Assembly: GCA_937969125.1 (NCBI GenBank)
Contig: CALBVA010000235.1
Span: 1-11,428, forward strand
Direction: 5' to 3'
DNA: 11,428 nucleotides
Source: an uncultured Verrucomicrobiales bacterium
Lineage (GTDB): Bacteria > Verrucomicrobiota > Verrucomicrobiia > Verrucomicrobiales > Akkermansiaceae
Part shown: positions 1 through 5,819 of the stretch, one piece after another
Layout: each line of letters opens with the position of its first letter
Position numbering within the stretch: the stretch's first letter is position 1
Program-made: the position numbers and the translations under genes
The notes under the pieces: generated by a model
What the model saw: the letters and a program-made list of their open reading frames with translations, nothing else
Databases searched by the model: none
Told to the model about the DNA's origin: nothing

Positions 1-1
1 C

Positions 2-409
2 GAAGCCGACGGAAACGAGCAACCACGAATCCAAAATCTCATTTTGGATTCAGTCGCAGGCGAGATTGAACTTCGCAGCAAGCGAGAGCTGATCCAAAAA
101 TTCATCGACAGCACCCTTCCCGGCCTCGGAAGCGCGGCCGAGATTCCCGATTCGTTCGAAGATTTTTGGGAGCAGGAACGACTGTCCGCCTTTGATCAGC
201 TCGTGAAGGAGGAGCAGCTCGACGCGGACAAACTTCAGAAGGTGATCGATCGCTTTGTCTACACGGGGAAGAAGCCATTGCCGGATCCAGACATTGTTGA
301 GCTGATCGAACGACCGCTCAAACTCGTAGAGCGCGGCCCGACCCGGAAGCGAGTGCTGGAAAAGGTCGTCGATTTCGTGGAAACCTTCATCCGGGGAATC
401 GCTGCGTAA
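2..409 (+). CDS. hsdR: Type I restriction enzyme R subunit (HsdR), C-terminal part only
   Basis: The frame is open from the left edge, so only the last 135 residues are visible and the true start lies outside the window. An in-frame TTG at 44 is internal, because homologous-looking sequence (RIQNLILDSVAGEIELRSK) begins before it. The segment ELRSKRELIQKFID, a stretch rich in acidic and aromatic residues (DSFEDFWEQERLSAFDQL) and the end VVDFVETFIRGIAA match the helical C-terminal region of HsdR subunits of the EcoR124-like group, which docks the motor to the methylase core. In the complete enzyme HsdR supplies the ATP-dependent translocase and nuclease of a type I restriction-modification complex. 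No hsdM or hsdS is visible; they would lie to the left. The stop codon TAA directly abuts the ATG of the next gene, implying co-transcription. The family call is strong, but whether the full gene is intact cannot be judged here. Confidence 0.85.
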   Translation, partial: EADGNEQPRIQNLILDSVAGEIELRSKRELIQKFIDSTLPGLGSAAEIPDSFEDFWEQERLSAFDQLVKEEQLDADKLQKVIDRFVYTGKKPLPDPDIVELIERPLKLVERGPTRKRVLEKVVDFVETFIRGIAA

Positions 410-1378
410 ATGGGGAAAATCTCCGTCAGCGTCGAAGGCTTTACTGGCGACTATGCCGGCCTCAATGGAGTCCGCGAAATGAAAGTCTCTCGACGGGCTA
501 TTTTGGGAGCCTCCCTGACTCTCGGATTCCAGAATTTCGGTGATCTAATGTCAGCACCGGGCCGCCAGTGGCTCCATCGCATTCTCCAAGGCTGCTCCAG
601 CCTGAATTGTTTGAGTAAGACAGGGCGTGGATGGAGCGGGCACGAGTTTCGGGACTCGCTCGATGGTTCGGAGAAGTCACAGCTGAGTTATTGGCAAGGA
701 ATGATCTTCGCCAAGTTGGTAGCCGCGAACGTTCTATCGGTGCCATGGCTTGCGAATGTGGATGACTTGGTTTCATCCGGCACCGTCGTTACGGACGATG
801 AGACCGAGGAGCGTGGCGACTTAGTCGGAAGGTGTCACCAGAATCGCTGGCACGTTGTGGAAGCGAAGGGCCGCTCAAATCCCTATTCAGCGGATCTGAT
901 CGAGAAGGCCAAGCAGCAGGCTCGAAGAATCGCAACAGTGTCTGGCGAAGCGCCCGTCACTCATTCTGCATGCGTCGCATCGCTTTGGAAGGATCCAATC
1001 GAAGTCATTTTGGCGGACCCCCCGCCAGATGGTGACGAGTCTCTTGATTTCCAAGATGGGCAATTCTGGAAAAATTACTACGCGGGGATAACCAGCTACA
1101 TCCAGGAGTTCAGCGAAATCACAAAATTCACGAAACCATTTGTAGGCTACACGTTCGCCTCCCTTGCTCCGATTCTTCGAGAGCTGCCGGAAGAAACGAT
1201 AGGAGTCCTACAACCCCTTCCTACGGAAATCGGGATAGATACTCGGATTCTAGAGAACCCGTCGATGGCTCCCAAAATTATCGGTATGTCCAAAGAAGAT
1301 GGCCCGCAAGCAACTGGCGACGGCCTGCTGCTGGTCGGTCCGTTTGGGAACCTCGAGAAGCTGAAGCGCGGGTCATGA
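410..1378 (+). CDS. Unrecognised protein with PD-(D/E)XK nuclease-like motif, coupled to hsdR
   Basis: I do not recognise a named family. The 322-residue protein begins at an ATG immediately after the hsdR stop codon (TAA then ATG with no gap), with a GGGGA stretch about 11 bases upstream, so it is probably translated with hsdR. The central part has the layout of a PD-(D/E)XK nuclease core: D137 in ERGDLVG, then a strand ending in E151-A-K153 (WHVVEAKGRS), then a helix with a Gln/Lys-rich face (KAKQQARRI, about 166-174). The segment before it (LSYWQGMIFAKLVAANVLSVPWLANVDDL, about 92-120) looks like a folded helical domain. The C-terminal half carries no motif I know. No signal peptide or membrane span is evident. 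Codon choice is more AT-rich at third positions than in the relic that follows. A DNA-cleaving or restriction-accessory role is inferred from the motif and position only. It could also be a catalytically inactive structural relative, or a C-terminally shortened protein next to a rearrangement. Confidence 0.7.
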   Translation: MGKISVSVEGFTGDYAGLNGVREMKVSRRAILGASLTLGFQNFGDLMSAPGRQWLHRILQGCSSLNCLSKTGRGWSGHEFRDSLDGSEKSQLSYWQGMIFAKLVAANVLSVPWLANVDDLVSSGTVVTDDETEERGDLVGRCHQNRWHVVEAKGRSNPYSADLIEKAKQQARRIATVSGEAPVTHSACVASLWKDPIEVILADPPPDGDESLDFQDGQFWKNYYAGITSYIQEFSEITKFTKPFVGYTFASLAPILRELPEETIGVLQPLPTEIGIDTRILENPSMAPKIIGMSKEDGPQATGDGLLLVGPFGNLEKLKRGS

Positions 1379-1677
1379 TAGCTTATCGAGACACCAGCGC
1401 CTTGAACAAAACACGGGGCAAGGACGACAAGAAGGCGCTCTACGACCTGCTTGGCAACAAGGACGACCGCAAGAAGTTCGACACCCAGTTTAAGAAGGCC
1501 GAATCCAACTTCAAGATCGCCATCGTGGTAGACATGTGGCTGACGGACTTTGACGTCCCCTTTCTCGACACCATCTACATCGACAAGCCGGTCCAGCGTC
1601 ACAATCTGATCCAAACCATCTCCCGGGTGAACCGGAAGTTTGAGAACCGGGGCAACGTCCGGCAAGTCCCTGTATGA
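1375..1677 (+). pseudogene. Relic of a second hsdR: motor-domain fragment with helicase motifs V and VI
   Basis: This 100-codon frame overlaps the end of the preceding gene (ATGA). Residues from about KKALYDLLGNKDDRKK through SNFKIAIVVDMWL, DFDVPFLDTIYIDKP and LIQTISRVNRKFEN match the second RecA-like motor lobe of HsdR, including helicase motif V (usually TGFDVP) and motif VI (QTISRVNR). The match stops abruptly at about position 1656; the last residues (RGNVRQVPV) are unrelated and a stop follows. A whole HsdR is about 1000 residues, so this is an internal fragment. It cannot be the missing part of the HsdR at the left edge, because the C-terminus of that protein lies upstream of it. The motif V glycine is Asp here (TDFDVP), consistent with decay. 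Third codon positions are strongly G/C, unlike both preceding genes, which suggests a different hsdR as the source. Expression of a functional product is unlikely. Confidence 0.8.
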
Positions 1678-1877
1678 ATTCAGGAAGGAAAGGGTTTGGG
1701 AATCAGTGTTCTACGAGCATCGGATGAAAGGGACGCGGCGCTTTTTCCTGACTCCCGCGTTCCTCCTCGGTCGTTGAGCTCACTCAACTCCACTCGTCGC
1801 GCATGCTGGGTAAGGCCTACCGGTTCGGGAGTGAACGGTGGTTTCGGAGACGACATCAAAGGAGGAAAATTTGTTCA

Positions 1878-1918
1878 CCCCAAGGGCTAGCACTGGTTCT
1901 GCGGTGGTCTCCTTGGGG
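1878..1918. repeat. Inverted repeat, 8-bp arms
   Basis: CCCCAAGG at 1878-1885 is exactly complementary to CCTTGGGG at 1911-1918, with 25 bases between. A short CAC/GTG pairing inside could extend the structure. No T-run follows on either strand, so it is not a standard intrinsic terminator. It lies in the gene-poor scar after the hsdR relic. Its origin could be an element end, a decayed terminator or chance. Confidence 0.35.
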
Positions 1919-1937
1919 GCTGGGGAGAGTGAAGTTT

Positions 1938-1972
1938 GAAGTTTTCAGCAAGAAGTCCGAGCTGAGAACTTT
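1938..1972 (-). terminator. Hairpin just past the mutarotase stop, candidate terminator
   Basis: GAAGTTTTCAGC (1938-1949) pairs with GCTGAGAACTTT (1961-1972) over 12 positions, including two G-T pairs, around an 11-base loop. The flanks GAGAGTGAA (1925-1933) and TTCACCTCTC (1971-1980) offer an alternative extension. The hairpin starts 10 bases beyond the stop codon of the minus-strand mutarotase, where a 3' end is expected. A clear U-tract is missing in either direction, so intrinsic termination is only a possibility. It could instead stabilise the 3' end of the message. Confidence 0.4.
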
Positions 1973-1981
1973 CACCTCTCT

Positions 1982-2926
1982 CTAATTCAAGGGCCGGAGG
2001 CCGATGACGGTTTCGAGGGTATGGGAGGAATTGGGACGGAGAGTGGGTTTATCGGAGCCGGCGTTGGCGCATTCTACACAGACGAATTCCTGGTAGGCTT
2101 TATCGGGAAGGTCGGCGATAGCTTTGGATTTTTCCTTCCAAGGATTCCAGATGACGGTGGAGCGAGAGCCGGCTTTATCGACGAAGACGGAGCGTTGGCG
2201 GTCGAGGTCCCGGATGAGAACGGAGGACATGCTCTTATAGATGCGATCAACCTCGCCTTTAATCTGGAGGTTCTTTTCCTGGTAGATTTCCTCGGAGTCG
2301 GGCGGGAGGAGTTGGTCGCGGTAGTGGGAGCCTTTGACACCTTCCAGCTGGATGCGATCGATGTGGCCGAGAGAAAGGTAGGTGTGGAGGGCGCTGCTAA
2401 CCTGATAAGGTTCCTCACCGGTGTTCTTCATGTTGAGCTTCACGCGGAGCTTATCCGCCATGCGGATGGTGGCGGTGAGTTCGAAGTCCTGCGGGAAGAG
2501 GGCGCGGGTTTCGTCATCGGGAAGTAATTTAAAGACGAGGGTGGCGAGCTTTCCGCTCATGTCACCGCTGACGAGCTCCCAGAATTTGGTGCGGGCGAAT
2601 CCGTGGGAAGGTTTCGTGTCATCCTCGGGGTGCGCATTGAACCAAGGCCAGCAGATGGGGATGCCGCCGCGCAGGGGGATGCCGGGGGTCATGCGCGCCT
2701 TCGGGCTGACGTAGAGGACAGGTGGGTGATCGGTGGGAGCCCAGGTAATGACTTGCGCTCCTTGCAGGGCGATGGTGCCTGCGGAAACGGGTGTCTGAAC
2801 CTCGATGACTGGAAAGCCGGGCTCGGGTTCGGTGACGGTAAATTCGGGTTTACCACTAAGAATGGCGGTCAGGTCTTCGAGGGATTGAGACATGGTGTAG
2901 AATCGATAGAAAGCGACCTTTGCCAT
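1982..2926 (-). CDS. D-hexose-6-phosphate mutarotase (YeaD / aldose 1-epimerase-like)
   Basis: The 314-residue protein matches the cytoplasmic glucose-6-phosphate 1-epimerase family (E. coli YeaD, yeast YMR099c), which interconverts alpha and beta anomers of hexose 6-phosphates. Family landmarks occur in order: ALQGAQVITWAP (53-64), YVSPKA (72-77), LRGGIPICWPWF (85-96), HGFAR (108-112), SALHTYL (178-184), DRIY (227-230), VIWNPW (258-263) and FVCVECAN (281-288). H181 and E285 correspond to the catalytic His/Glu pair of the family, and R86 to the phosphate-binding arginine region. Neither possible start has a Shine-Dalgarno site. The longest frame is reported, but Met12 (codon at 2891-2893, MSQSLEDL) gives about 303 residues, closer to the usual length of about 290-300, and is an equally good or better start. 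It lies 97 bases downstream of the M28 gene on the same strand and may share its transcript. Its link to the branching enzyme elsewhere in the window is metabolic only. Confidence 0.9.
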   Translation of the reverse strand: MAKVAFYRFYTMSQSLEDLTAILSGKPEFTVTEPEPGFPVIEVQTPVSAGTIALQGAQVITWAPTDHPPVLYVSPKARMTPGIPLRGGIPICWPWFNAHPEDDTKPSHGFARTKFWELVSGDMSGKLATLVFKLLPDDETRALFPQDFELTATIRMADKLRVKLNMKNTGEEPYQVSSALHTYLSLGHIDRIQLEGVKGSHYRDQLLPPDSEEIYQEKNLQIKGEVDRIYKSMSSVLIRDLDRQRSVFVDKAGSRSTVIWNPWKEKSKAIADLPDKAYQEFVCVECANAGSDKPTLRPNSSHTLETVIGLRPLN

Positions 2927-3023
2927 AGGTTCACGAGAAAGGGAACAAAAGAATCAGGGAAAAGCACGAACTAGAGGTGCAGAGGGATGCGGGCGGTCAT
3001 TCCTGGATCCGCCTCACTCCAGT

Positions 3024-4025
3024 CTACTGGTCAGCGGTGAGTTGGTGGAGAATCTGGAGGGTGAGGCGGCCGGTTCTTTCGAGCGCTTCGGGGGAGACTT
3101 TATCGAGGGTATCGCCGGCCTGATGCCAGTAGGGCATGTGCATGAAAGCTCCGATGAGGTGGAGGACGGGGAGATTGGCCCGATTGATGAGGGGGATGTG
3201 ATCATCGACGATGCTATTGGGGTGACTGCGGACCCAGGAGTCGATGCCGAGCTTTTGGCTAGCGGCGCGGGTGTGGTCCTGGAGGTTTTGGTGGGAGTCA
3301 TTCCCGATGAGGAGGGGGTAATTTTTGTCACCGACGATATCGAGGACGATGCCGAGCTTCGGCTTGGATTTGCGGGCATTGAGCTGGCCGGCAAAGTAGC
3401 GGCTGCCGTAGAGGCCATCGCGAGTAGTGATGTTTTCCAGCATGGCTTCCTCACCGTCGAAGAAGATGAGTTCGAGGTTATCGGCAGCCTTGCCATGGGC
3501 GGAGAGGACGCGAGCGAGCTCTACGAGGACGCCCGTGGAGGAGCCGCTGTCATTGGCACCAAGGAAAAGCATGCCGGGGATGCGCTTGGTATCGAGGTGG
3601 GAGCCGATGAGAAAGGGCGGGGAGACAGTCCAATCAGGGTCCTCATTGGGAGAATAGCGGGCGAGGAGATTGGTGAACTCGACGGGACCAACGGGGGTGG
3701 GTGCCTTGAAGGTTTGGCGGGTGGTCTTCCATCCGAGGGCGGCGAGTTCCTTTTCGAGGTAGGCGAGGGCTTGGCGGTAGCCCTCCGACTCGGGCGGGCG
3801 AGGGCCGAGATCGGTGAGATTCTTGACGTGGGCGAAAGCCTGCTTGCCGGAGAACTGCGAGACCGCTTCGGCGGGAATAGGTGCGGAGGCAGGGACGGCG
3901 ATGGGCGCGGGATCCGGATCATCTCCACACGCGGAAAGGAAAATACCAATCCCGGTGATGAGTGCTAGGATGAGGACGCAGCTGGCAGGTCGAAGGAAGC
4001 GGGCCGGATTGATCACGTGGATCAA
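3024..4025 (-). CDS. M28 metallopeptidase / glutaminyl-cyclase-like lipoprotein
   Basis: The 333-residue protein starts with a short basic region, a hydrophobic stretch (VLILALITGIGIF, 17-29) and the lipobox LSAC with C33 as the lipidated residue. It is therefore predicted to be membrane-anchored and to face the periplasm. The rest is an M28 zinc-hydrolase fold most like glutaminyl-peptide cyclotransferases: GSHLDT (141-146), GANDSGSSTG (156-165, D159), FFDGEEA (188-194, E192/E193), LYGSRYFA (205-212), VLDIVG (227-232, D229), VDDHIP (273-278, D275) and YWH (299-301, H301). By analogy with human glutaminyl cyclase, D159, E193 and H301 bind one zinc, while E192, D229 and D275 line the active site. 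Peptidase or cyclase activity cannot be separated by eye. The TTG start overlaps the parB stop (TTGA), with a GTG at codon 4 as an alternative, so translation is probably coupled to parB. Confidence 0.87.
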   Translation of the reverse strand: MIHVINPARFLRPASCVLILALITGIGIFLSACGDDPDPAPIAVPASAPIPAEAVSQFSGKQAFAHVKNLTDLGPRPPESEGYRQALAYLEKELAALGWKTTRQTFKAPTPVGPVEFTNLLARYSPNEDPDWTVSPPFLIGSHLDTKRIPGMLFLGANDSGSSTGVLVELARVLSAHGKAADNLELIFFDGEEAMLENITTRDGLYGSRYFAGQLNARKSKPKLGIVLDIVGDKNYPLLIGNDSHQNLQDHTRAASQKLGIDSWVRSHPNSIVDDHIPLINRANLPVLHLIGAFMHMPYWHQAGDTLDKVSPEALERTGRLTLQILHQLTADQ

Positions 4026-4027
4026 TC
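4007..4027. repeat. 21-bp inverted repeat across the parB/M28 junction
   Basis: GATTGATC (4007-4014) and GATCAATC (4020-4027) are perfect 8-bp inverted arms around the 5-base centre ACGTG. The element contains CACGTG at 4014-4019 and covers both the parB stop and the M28 start. CACGTG is also the centre of the bacterial parS consensus, but the outer bases fit poorly: 11 of 16 positions match TGTTTCACGTGAAACA, and the GTTT/AAAC arms are absent. It could be an operator, an RNA hairpin affecting M28 translation, or coincidence. Confidence 0.45.
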
Positions 4028-4906
4028 TAGTTCGACGCCGAGAAGATTCAAGATCCGCCCGAGGTCATCATTGCCATAATACTCGAGTTCGATTTTCCCC
4101 TTTTTCGCGCCGTGCTTCACCTCGATGTGGGTGGCGAAGTGATCGCGCAGGCGATTCTGGACCTCCGTGATGTGGGGATCGATAACCTTGAGCTTTTTGC
4201 CGGCCTTCTTCTGGCCGCTTTTGTTGTATTCTTGGACGAAGCGCTCAGCGGCGCGGACGGTCATGTTCCGGCGAAGGATTTGATCGGCGACGGTAATTTG
4301 CTCCTTCGGGGCTTTCACGCCGAGAATGGCCTTGGCATGACCGACGGTAAGGAGGCCGTCAGCGAGGTGGCGCTGGATGGGCTCCTGAAGGTCAAGAAGG
4401 CGCATGGTATTCGCCACGCTAGCGCGAGATTTACCAACGCGGCGGGCAATATCATCCTGGCGGAGGTTAAAGTCCTTCGCGAGGCGGGTGTAGCCGGCGG
4501 CTTCCTCGATGGCATTAAGATCCTGCCGCTGGAGATTCTCAATGAGAGCCATCTCCAGGACTTCCTGGTCGCTGGCGGGACGCTCGATGACGGGGACGAC
4601 ATCAAGACCGAGCATCTGGGAGGCCCGCCAGCGGCGTTCGCCGGCGATGAGTTCCATGGTACCATTGACCTTCCGAATAATGAGCGGCTGGATAATGCCG
4701 AGCTCGGCGATGGACTGCTTTAGCTCATCCAGCGAGCCCTCAGCAAAGGTCTTCCGCGGCTGCAAGGGCGAGGGAACAATCTGATCAATAGGAACTTTCT
4801 CGACACTCTCACCGGGAAGTAATTCCACCTTCCCCTCGGGTGCGGAATCCGTGCCAGCGGACTTGATGAGTGCGCCCAGTCCTCTTCCCATTGCCTTCTT
4901 CGCCAT
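4022..4906 (-). CDS. parB: ParB/Spo0J-family chromosome partitioning protein
   Basis: This is a 294-residue ParB of normal length. The N-terminal MAKKAMGRGLGALI is the short motif that in this family contacts and stimulates ParA. The N-terminal domain contains QIVPSPLQPRKTF (42-54), SLDELKQSIAELGIIQPLIIR (58-78), the CTP-binding GERRWRAS box (89-96) and ENLQRQDLNAIEEA (123-136). A helix-turn-helix for parS recognition (about 146-171, LRQDDIARRVGKSRASVANTMRLL) follows. A lysine-rich linker (about 229-240) and a C-terminal dimerisation segment ending NLLGVELD complete it. The protein loads at parS, spreads as a CTP-dependent clamp and guides origin segregation and SMC loading. The ATG at 4904-4906 is chosen because the conserved N-terminus begins there; no clear Shine-Dalgarno precedes it. 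A parA gene usually sits just upstream, but here the upstream gene points the other way. The M28 lipoprotein gene overlaps its stop. Confidence 0.96.
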   Translation of the reverse strand: MAKKAMGRGLGALIKSAGTDSAPEGKVELLPGESVEKVPIDQIVPSPLQPRKTFAEGSLDELKQSIAELGIIQPLIIRKVNGTMELIAGERRWRASQMLGLDVVPVIERPASDQEVLEMALIENLQRQDLNAIEEAAGYTRLAKDFNLRQDDIARRVGKSRASVANTMRLLDLQEPIQRHLADGLLTVGHAKAILGVKAPKEQITVADQILRRNMTVRAAERFVQEYNKSGQKKAGKKLKVIDPHITEVQNRLRDHFATHIEVKHGAKKGKIELEYYGNDDLGRILNLLGVELD

Positions 4907-5073
4907 AGGCAGAGAGAATTAACGAGAGGGTCGAAAAATTGAAAGACTTGTTTGCGTTGTTAAGTAATCCGAAGTTCCGGCGAGTTTGTTTACCGGGTGA
5001 TTCGGACAATCACTCCCCTCCCCTGCGTTCCCCCAGCCTTGACGTGGAGAGATCTGGAGGGCATTTCAGATGA
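4907..5073. promoter_or_regulatory. Divergent intergenic region between parB and the secreted-protein operon
   Basis: These 167 bases must carry promoters for both directions, since the flanking genes start at its edges. The AT-rich part is 4918-4968. A weak plus-strand candidate is TTGAAA at 4939-4944 with TAAGTA 16 bases on, but the -10 fit is poor. An inverted repeat, GGGTGATT (4995-5002) with AATCACTC (5008-5015), has one G-T pair and the centre CGGAC, and could be an operator or leader hairpin. GGAGGG at 5055-5060 is the best ribosome-binding candidate for the plus-strand gene. I cannot assign precise promoters. Confidence 0.4.
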
Positions 5074-5790
5074 GTGAAAACACCTCACCTACGATCAACG
5101 AAACACTCCCTGCTGGCTCTACTGGCAATCCTCCCCGCCTTCACCTCAGGGCAATGTTGTGCACAGGAAAAGCCTCCGAAGAATAACCAGGCCGTCTTCG
5201 CGAAGGTGCCTCCCCGGCAAATCGTGCCGATGGATGTCCAGCAGCGCGCGAAAGCGGCGACCCAGGTCATGGTGGATCAGGTCATGGTCGGGAAGTATGC
5301 GGAGGTCATTGAAATGATGAACCCTGACTACCTGAAGAAGACCGCGACCCAGAAGCGGATCACGGTCACCAAGTTGAAGGAGCAATTGGCCAAACAGCTG
5401 GAGACAATCGGCAAAAACGGCGTGACTCTGGATGCCACCATCACTCGCGCGCCAAAAGGTGCCTTTGAGGTGGACTACGGCTTCGAGGAGGAAATCATCA
5501 ATGGTAAGAAAGTGAAGGTGGCGAACTACCGGAGCTGGATGGTCTTCATCCCCACCGTGACCGATCTGCAGGTGCTGGATAATCACCAGGAATCACCGAC
5601 CCTGAAACGTTACCGCAAATTTGGCTTTCAGGTCGCGATCTCACCAAAGAAAGGGGAAAAATGGACCTTCATCGGAGGAAGCGGGGTGAATGCGCTGGAA
5701 CTTCGCAAGCTGTTCCCTTACCTGCCCAAGACCGATAAGGAATTTGACTTCCCAGTCCGCAAGATTGTGGAGCGACCAGCGAAAAAGTAA
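5074..5790 (+). CDS. Secreted protein of unknown function
   Basis: I do not recognise this 238-residue protein. It begins at GTG with GGAGGG (5055-5060) 13 bases upstream. The GTG is preferred because it gives a good signal peptide: basic start (residues 5-11, HLRSTKH), hydrophobic core LLALLAILPAF (13-23) and a likely cleavage after CCA (28-30). The nearby ATG at 5070 is in another frame and gives no such sequence. The mature part is soluble and lysine-rich. It has a helical stretch (about 55-115) including AATQVMVDQVMVGKYAEVIEM, then alternating short strands (TLDATITRAPKGAFEVDYGFEEEIING, YRSWMVFIPTVTDLQVLD, FGFQVAISPKKGEKWTFIGG) that would suit an alpha+beta, NTF2/cystatin-like fold. That fold guess is weak. 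It is followed after 29 bases by the SET gene and is probably the first gene of a three-gene operon. Confidence 0.8.
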   Translation: MKTPHLRSTKHSLLALLAILPAFTSGQCCAQEKPPKNNQAVFAKVPPRQIVPMDVQQRAKAATQVMVDQVMVGKYAEVIEMMNPDYLKKTATQKRITVTKLKEQLAKQLETIGKNGVTLDATITRAPKGAFEVDYGFEEEIINGKKVKVANYRSWMVFIPTVTDLQVLDNHQESPTLKRYRKFGFQVAISPKKGEKWTFIGGSGVNALELRKLFPYLPKTDKEFDFPVRKIVERPAKK

Positions 5791-5819
5791 TTCATCCTTC
5801 GACCACCACTCCGGCATCC

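Larger units (their letters stand above)
1678..1981. other. 304-bp gap without a convincing gene, rearrangement scar
   Basis: Short frames cross this gap, for example 1696-1890 on the plus strand, but none resembles a known protein and the HsdR match does not resume in another frame. The stretch contains several small inverted repeats: GTTGAG/CTCAAC (1773-1778 with 1783-1788), CCCCAAGG/CCTTGGGG (1878-1885 with 1911-1918) and a larger one at 1938-1972. A perfect AGGAGG lies at 1860-1865, followed at 1871 by TTG and a 22-codon frame ending at 1939. That frame has no recognisable content. The gap separates the restriction region from the minus-strand housekeeping genes and is best read as debris left by loss of the rest of the hsdR copy. 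No transposase remnant or tRNA-like att sequence was found. Confidence 0.5.

Noticed and set aside
1696..1890. A 64-codon plus-strand frame in the scar region
   Set aside because: No similarity that I recognise, no conserved features and unusual composition; it is more likely random sequence after the rearrangement.
2021..2974. Plus-strand open frames opposite the mutarotase gene
   Set aside because: They have no recognisable motifs and mirror the codon structure of the well-supported minus-strand gene.
3042..3968. A 308-codon open frame on the plus strand opposite the M28 gene
   Set aside because: Its translation is dominated by Gly, Glu, Asp and Val in a pattern typical of the complement of a GC-rich gene. 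The minus strand has a clear lipoprotein with all M28 motifs.
4014..4019. A parS site at CACGTG
   Set aside because: Only 11 of 16 positions fit the parS consensus and the GTTT/AAAC flanks are absent. The symmetry axis of the surrounding palindrome is also shifted by half a base. It is kept only as an inverted repeat.
5070..5072. ATG at 5070 as the start of the secreted protein
   Set aside because: It is in a different frame from the signal-peptide-bearing protein, despite better spacing from GGAGGG. The GTG at 5074 gives the coherent product.
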